From: Massilia timonae CCUG 45783
GTDB taxonomy: Bacteria; Pseudomonadota; Gammaproteobacteria; Burkholderiales; Burkholderiaceae_D
Assembly: GCF_000315425.1 (NCBI RefSeq)
Contig: NZ_JH992923.1
Coordinates: forward strand, 455,887 to 519,886
Direction of reading: 5' to 3'
DNA length: 64,000 bases
The position numbers and the translations under genes are program-made. Below are positions 58,138-64,000 of the stretch, piece after piece. Below the pieces are notes generated by a model. The model searched no databases and was not told the DNA's origin. It was given only the letters and a program-made list of their open reading frames with translations. Each line of letters opens with the position of its first letter. Within the stretch, counting starts at the first letter, position 1.

Positions 58138-58508
58138 GCTTTGCCGCGGTCGGCCTGGGCGCCGCGCTCGGCGCCTGGCTGCGCTGGGCCTTAAGCCTGT
58201 GGCTGGGCGGCCTGCACGGCTTCGTGCAGGTCGGAACGCTGGCGGCCAACCTGGTCGGTGGATACCTGATCGGCCTGGCGCTGGGCTTCTTCGCCGGCCA
58301 GCCGGGCCTGGCGCCCGAGTGGCGCCTGTTCGCCATCACCGGCTTTCTCGGCGGCCTGACCACCTTTTCCAGCTTCTCGGGCGAGTCGGTGACCCTGCTG
58401 CAGCGCGGGGAGGTCGGCTGGGCGCTGGCGCACACGGCCTTGCACCTGTTCGGTTCGCTGCTGCTGTGCGCGGCCGGCTTCGCGACCTGGCGCGCGCTGC
58501 GCGGCTAG
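58122..58508 (+). CDS. crcB: fluoride channel CrcB/Fluc
   Basis: 128 residues from GTG 58122 (GAAGG 4 nt upstream), beginning inside moaE with a 16-bp overlap. Four membrane helices. Family landmarks: GAWLRWALS, GTLAANLVGGYLIGLALGF with the pore Asn, and ITGFLGGLTTFSSFSGE. It exports fluoride as a dimer. No fluoride riboswitch can precede it because the start lies within moaE. Confidence 0.92.
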   Translation: MGSALSFAAVGLGAALGAWLRWALSLWLGGLHGFVQVGTLAANLVGGYLIGLALGFFAGQPGLAPEWRLFAITGFLGGLTTFSSFSGESVTLLQRGEVGWALAHTALHLFGSLLLCAAGFATWRALRG

Positions 58509-58534
58509 CCAGGCCCCGGGCCGGCTCGGCCCAT

Positions 58535-58563
58535 CTTGAAAACTTGTCCTTGCATCCCTATCT
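58535..58563 (+). promoter_or_regulatory. heat-shock (sigma-32) promoter of clpB
   Basis: CTTGAAA (58535-58541), 14-nt spacer, CCCTATCT (58556-58563). This matches the RpoH consensus CTTGAAA / CCCCATNT closely, 38 bases before the clpB ATG. Confidence 0.88.
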
Positions 58564-58601
58564 TGCTCTCCAACTAAGAACAACCTCTAGGGAGCAACAC
58601 C

Positions 58602-61211
<2,610 letters not shown>

Positions 61212-61512
61212 CCGAACGGTTGTTCCGGTAGCGAAGGGCGCGGCATTTGCCGCGCCCTTCGTCGTTTTTCATGATGCGAAATCACGGCCCCGCGATGCGG
61301 GATGCGCAGCAAATCCGCGTGCGGCTGTGATCTCATGGTAAGAAATTTTATTTCATATCATGGAGTATCGAGCGCAACTATATGATTATAAAGGGATAAA
61401 TTTTACTGTTCTGTCTTATATAAGAGTGATTGTGCTGCGCACAAACCGGGCTAAGATGATGTCAACGGATTCGCACTACCTTCAATCATGTCTTTGACTT
61501 CAGGAGAGCATC
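61212..61512. other. 301-bp region between clpB and aceA
   Basis: Holds the clpB terminator, then an A+T-rich stretch at about 61330-61430 unlike the rest of the window. TATAAG (61419-61424) may be a -10 box for aceA, but no good -35 was found. No RNA gene or ORF seen. Confidence 0.5.
61231..61270 (+). terminator. clpB terminator
   Basis: A GC-rich stem of about 14 bp (GCGAAGGGCGCGGC with GCCGCGCCCTTCG) and a TTTTT run at 61265-61269. Confidence 0.85.
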
Positions 61513-62811
61513 ATGACTAGCCGTGAACAGCAAATCGCCGAACTGCAACAGGAATGGGACAGCAACCCGCGCTGGAAAGGCGTGGTCCGCAACTACACCG
61601 CGGCCGACGTCGTCCGCCTGCGCGGCTCGCTCCCGATCGAGCACACCCTGGCCAAGCGCGGCGCCGACAAGCTGTGGAAGCTGGTGCACGACGAGCCTTA
61701 CGTCAACGCCCTCGGCGCCCTGACCGGCAACCAGGCCATGCAGCAGGTGAAAGCCGGCCTGAAGGCGATCTACCTGTCGGGCTGGCAGGTGGCGGGCGAC
61801 GCCAATGCCGCCGGCGAGATGTATCCCGACCAGTCGCTGTATCCGGCCAATTCGGTGCCGCTGGTCGTGCGCCGCATCAATAACACCTTCCAGCGCGCCG
61901 ATCAGATTCAATGGTCCGAGGGTAAGGACGACATCGATTACTTCGCGCCGATCGTGGCCGATGCCGAAGCCGGTTTCGGCGGCGTGCTCAATGCCTACGA
62001 GCTCATGAAGTCGATGATCGAGGCGGGCGCCGCCGGCGTGCACTTCGAAGACCAGCTGGCCTCGGTCAAGAAATGCGGCCACATGGGCGGCAAGGTGCTG
62101 GTGCCCACCCGCGAGGCGGTCGAGAAGCTCAACGCCGCGCGCCTGGCCGCCGACGTGATGGGCACCTCGACCCTGGTGATCGCCCGCACCGATGCCGAGG
62201 CCGCCGACCTGCTCACCTCGGACGTCGACGCCAACGACAAGGAATTCTGCACCGGCGAGCGCACGGTGGAGGGCTTCTTCCGCGTCAAGCCGGGCATCGA
62301 GCAGGCGATCTCGCGCGGCCTGGCCTACGCGCCGTATGCCGACCTGGTGTGGTGCGAGACCGGCAAGCCCGACCTCGAGTTCGCGCGCCGCTTCGCCGAC
62401 GCCATCCACGCGAAATTCCCGGGCAAGATGCTGGCCTATAACTGCTCGCCCTCGTTCAACTGGAAAAAGAACCTGGATGACGCCACCATCGCCAAGTTCC
62501 AGCGAGAACTGGGCGCCATGGGCTATAAATTCCAGTTCATCACCCTGGCCGGCTTCCATGCGCTCAACTACGGCATGTTCAATCTCGCCCACGGCTATGC
62601 CCGCAGCGGCATGTCGGCCTTCGTCGAGCTGCAAGAGGCGGAATTCGCGGCGGCCGAGAAGGGCTTCACCGCCGTCAAGCACCAGCGCGAAGTCGGCACC
62701 GGCTACTTCGACGCCGTGACCCAGGCCATCCAGCAGGGCCAGAGCTCGACCACCGCATTGCATGGCTCGACGGAGGATGAACAGTTCTTCGAAGCGAAGA
62801 AAGTCGCCTGA
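61513..62811 (+). CDS. aceA: isocitrate lyase
   Basis: 432 residues. The catalytic signature is [13 protein letters not shown]; also [21 protein letters not shown] and [15 protein letters not shown]. It splits isocitrate into glyoxylate and succinate, allowing growth on acetate and fatty acids. GGAG lies 8 nt before ATG 61513. No malate synthase in the window. Confidence 0.97.
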   Translation: MTSREQQIAELQQEWDSNPRWKGVVRNYTAADVVRLRGSLPIEHTLAKRGADKLWKLVHDEPYVNALGALTGNQAMQQVKAGLKAIYLSGWQVAGDANAAGEMYPDQSLYPANSVPLVVRRINNTFQRADQIQWSEGKDDIDYFAPIVADAEAGFGGVLNAYELMKSMIEAGAAGVHFEDQLASVKKCGHMGGKVLVPTREAVEKLNAARLAADVMGTSTLVIARTDAEAADLLTSDVDANDKEFCTGERTVEGFFRVKPGIEQAISRGLAYAPYADLVWCETGKPDLEFARRFADAIHAKFPGKMLAYNCSPSFNWKKNLDDATIAKFQRELGAMGYKFQFITLAGFHALNYGMFNLAHGYARSGMSAFVELQEAEFAAAEKGFTAVKHQREVGTGYFDAVTQAIQQGQSSTTALHGSTEDEQFFEAKKVA

Positions 62812-62845
62812 ACCGGTAACACCTTCCGCGCCGCTTTTCTTGCCG

Positions 62846-62875
62846 GCCGCAGCCTCACAAGGGCTGCGGCTTTTT
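62846..62875 (+). terminator. aceA terminator
   Basis: GCCGCAGCC (62846-62854) pairs with GGCTGCGGC (62862-62870), then TTTTT. Confidence 0.85.
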
Positions 62876-62979
62876 GCGTGGCGCAAGGCATTTCCAGCCC
62901 CGGGCGGTTGTAGTGGATAATGGCGCCTAATTCTGCCGCCAACTTTCTTGCGGCAAACCTCTTTTAGGAATTCCAGCTT

Positions 62980-64000
62980 ATGTTGAGCTACCGCCACGCC
63001 TTCCACGCGGGTAACCACGCCGATGTCCTCAAGCATTTCGTCCAGGTGCAGCTGCACCTGTACATGAACCAGAAGGATGCCGCCTATACCTATATCGACA
63101 CCCACTCGGGCGCCGGCGTGTATGCGCTCGACAGTTTCCAGGCGACCAAGACCGCCGAGTTCGATACCGGCATCGGCCCGCTATGGAACTGCAGCGACGT
63201 CCCGGCCCCGCTGAAGGAATACCTCGACCTCATCAAGGGAATGAATCCGAGCGGCAAGATGCGCTACTACCCGGGGTCGCCCTGGGTGGCCGAGCAGATG
63301 TCGCGCGAGCAGGATCGCCTGCGCTTGTTCGAGCTGCACCCCGCTGATTGCAAGATCCTGGCCGAAAACTTCCGCAAGCTCGACGCGCACAAGGCCGAGC
63401 AGGGCGAGCGCTCGCGCGGCCGCCGCGTGATCATCGAGCATGGCGACGGCTTCCACAGCATGAAGGCGCTGCTGCCGCCGCCGTCGCGCCGGGCGCTGGT
63501 GCTGATCGATCCGCCCTACGAGATCAAGGACGATTACAAGCGTGTGCGCGACGCGCTCGACGAGGCGCTGGGCAAGTTCCCGAGCGGCATGTATGCGATC
63601 TGGTATCCGGTGCTGCAGCGCATGGAGTCGCGCCAGTTCGCCGACCGCCTCAAGCGCCTGCCGGCCAAGGAATGGCTCAACGTCACGCTCACCACCAACA
63701 CCCCGACCCCGGACGGCACCGGCCTGCACAGCAGCGGCATGTTCATCCTGAATCCGCCGTACACGCTGGAGCCGATCCTGCGCGAAGTCATGCCCTACCT
63801 GGTGCGCGTGCTGGGCAAGGATGCCGGCGCCCGCTTCACGATCGAGAAGGGCACGCAGGTGACGGGCGCCGCCGCCGGCCGCCTGGTGGGCGACGCGCCG
63901 CGCGCGCCGGTGGGCAATGCGCGCCGCGCCAGTCCGCTGTCGGGCAAGGGTAGCCTGCGCCTGCCGGGCCAGAGCATGCCGCGCGCCGACGAAGCGCCGG
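62980..64000 (+). CDS. rlmJ: 23S rRNA (adenine-N6)-methyltransferase RlmJ, 5' part
   Basis: Open from ATG 62980 to the window edge, 340 codons, no stop. It methylates A2030 of 23S rRNA. N-terminus LSYRHAFHAGNHADVLKH, SAM-site DTHSGAGVYAL, catalytic DPPYEIKDDY, and TNTPTPDGTGLHSSG are typical. The family normally ends near residue 280-290; here an Arg/Ala/Pro/Gly-rich tail runs on past residue 290. ATG chosen because MLSYRHAFHAGN is the family start. Confidence 0.94.
   Translation, partial: MLSYRHAFHAGNHADVLKHFVQVQLHLYMNQKDAAYTYIDTHSGAGVYALDSFQATKTAEFDTGIGPLWNCSDVPAPLKEYLDLIKGMNPSGKMRYYPGSPWVAEQMSREQDRLRLFELHPADCKILAENFRKLDAHKAEQGERSRGRRVIIEHGDGFHSMKALLPPPSRRALVLIDPPYEIKDDYKRVRDALDEALGKFPSGMYAIWYPVLQRMESRQFADRLKRLPAKEWLNVTLTTNTPTPDGTGLHSSGMFILNPPYTLEPILREVMPYLVRVLGKDAGARFTIEKGTQVTGAAAGRLVGDAPRAPVGNARRASPLSGKGSLRLPGQSMPRADEAP

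Noticed and set aside
57894..58140. Fluoride riboswitch upstream of crcB
   Set aside because: crcB starts inside moaE, leaving no leader for a riboswitch, and no matching fold was noticed.

Overview
The window is a GC-rich chromosomal segment. Its content fits a betaproteobacterium of the Oxalobacteraceae (Massilia/Telluria/Duganella type): an EarP plus arginine-32 EF-P pair, an 18-nt-spaced TonB receptor promoter, a Caulobacter-like xylose oxidation operon, and large xylan-degradation loci. The genus is inferred from gene content, not proven. No phage, insertion sequence, CRISPR array or rRNA was seen.

Layout. 1-6.2 kb: the 3' end of a GGDEF-EAL protein overlaps a two-gene lipid/natural-product operon, an alpha-oxoamine synthase followed by a fused fatty acyl-AMP ligase/acyl-CoA dehydrogenase/carrier protein. 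6.2-8.8 kb: gltX, then a cluster of two tRNA-Ala(GGC) and four tRNA-Glu(UUC) genes. 8.8-12.0 kb: an unusual minus-strand trio, a glutamine-rich repeat protein, a free-standing I9-like propeptide and an unsecreted subtilase. 12.4-23.1 kb: mostly housekeeping genes (earP, efp, ilvD, a Tat amidase, dbpA, initiator tRNA, a methyltransferase), plus a pseudokinase/PEGA gene coupled to a TssQ-like lipoprotein.

23.3-47.7 kb is a glucuronoxylan utilisation region: GH115 and GH67 alpha-glucuronidases, a GH10 xylanase, two GH43 enzymes, an SGNH esterase, a TonB receptor, GPH and ExuT-type transporters, glucarate dehydratase, a LacI regulator and a xylXBCD oxidative xylose operon. Six copies of a 14-bp sequence close to TGATTGCGCTAACA lie in front of its transcription units, each reading toward the gene it precedes. 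This resembles the xyl-box LacI-type operator of Xanthomonas and Caulobacter and suggests one regulon. The expected flow is: TonB receptor imports oligosaccharides, periplasmic GH10/GH115/GH67 trim them, cytoplasmic GH43 enzymes release xylose, and XylBCDX carries xylose to 2-ketoglutarate semialdehyde. Glucuronate goes through ExuT and GudD. The semialdehyde dehydrogenase and uronate dehydrogenase that would complete the two routes are not in the window.

47.7-64 kb: sbcDC, a YcaQ/AlkX-type DNA glycosylase, a hemerythrin-like protein, a DUF349 protein, moaE, crcB, clpB with a clear heat-shock (sigma-32) promoter, aceA, and the start of rlmJ, which runs off the right edge.
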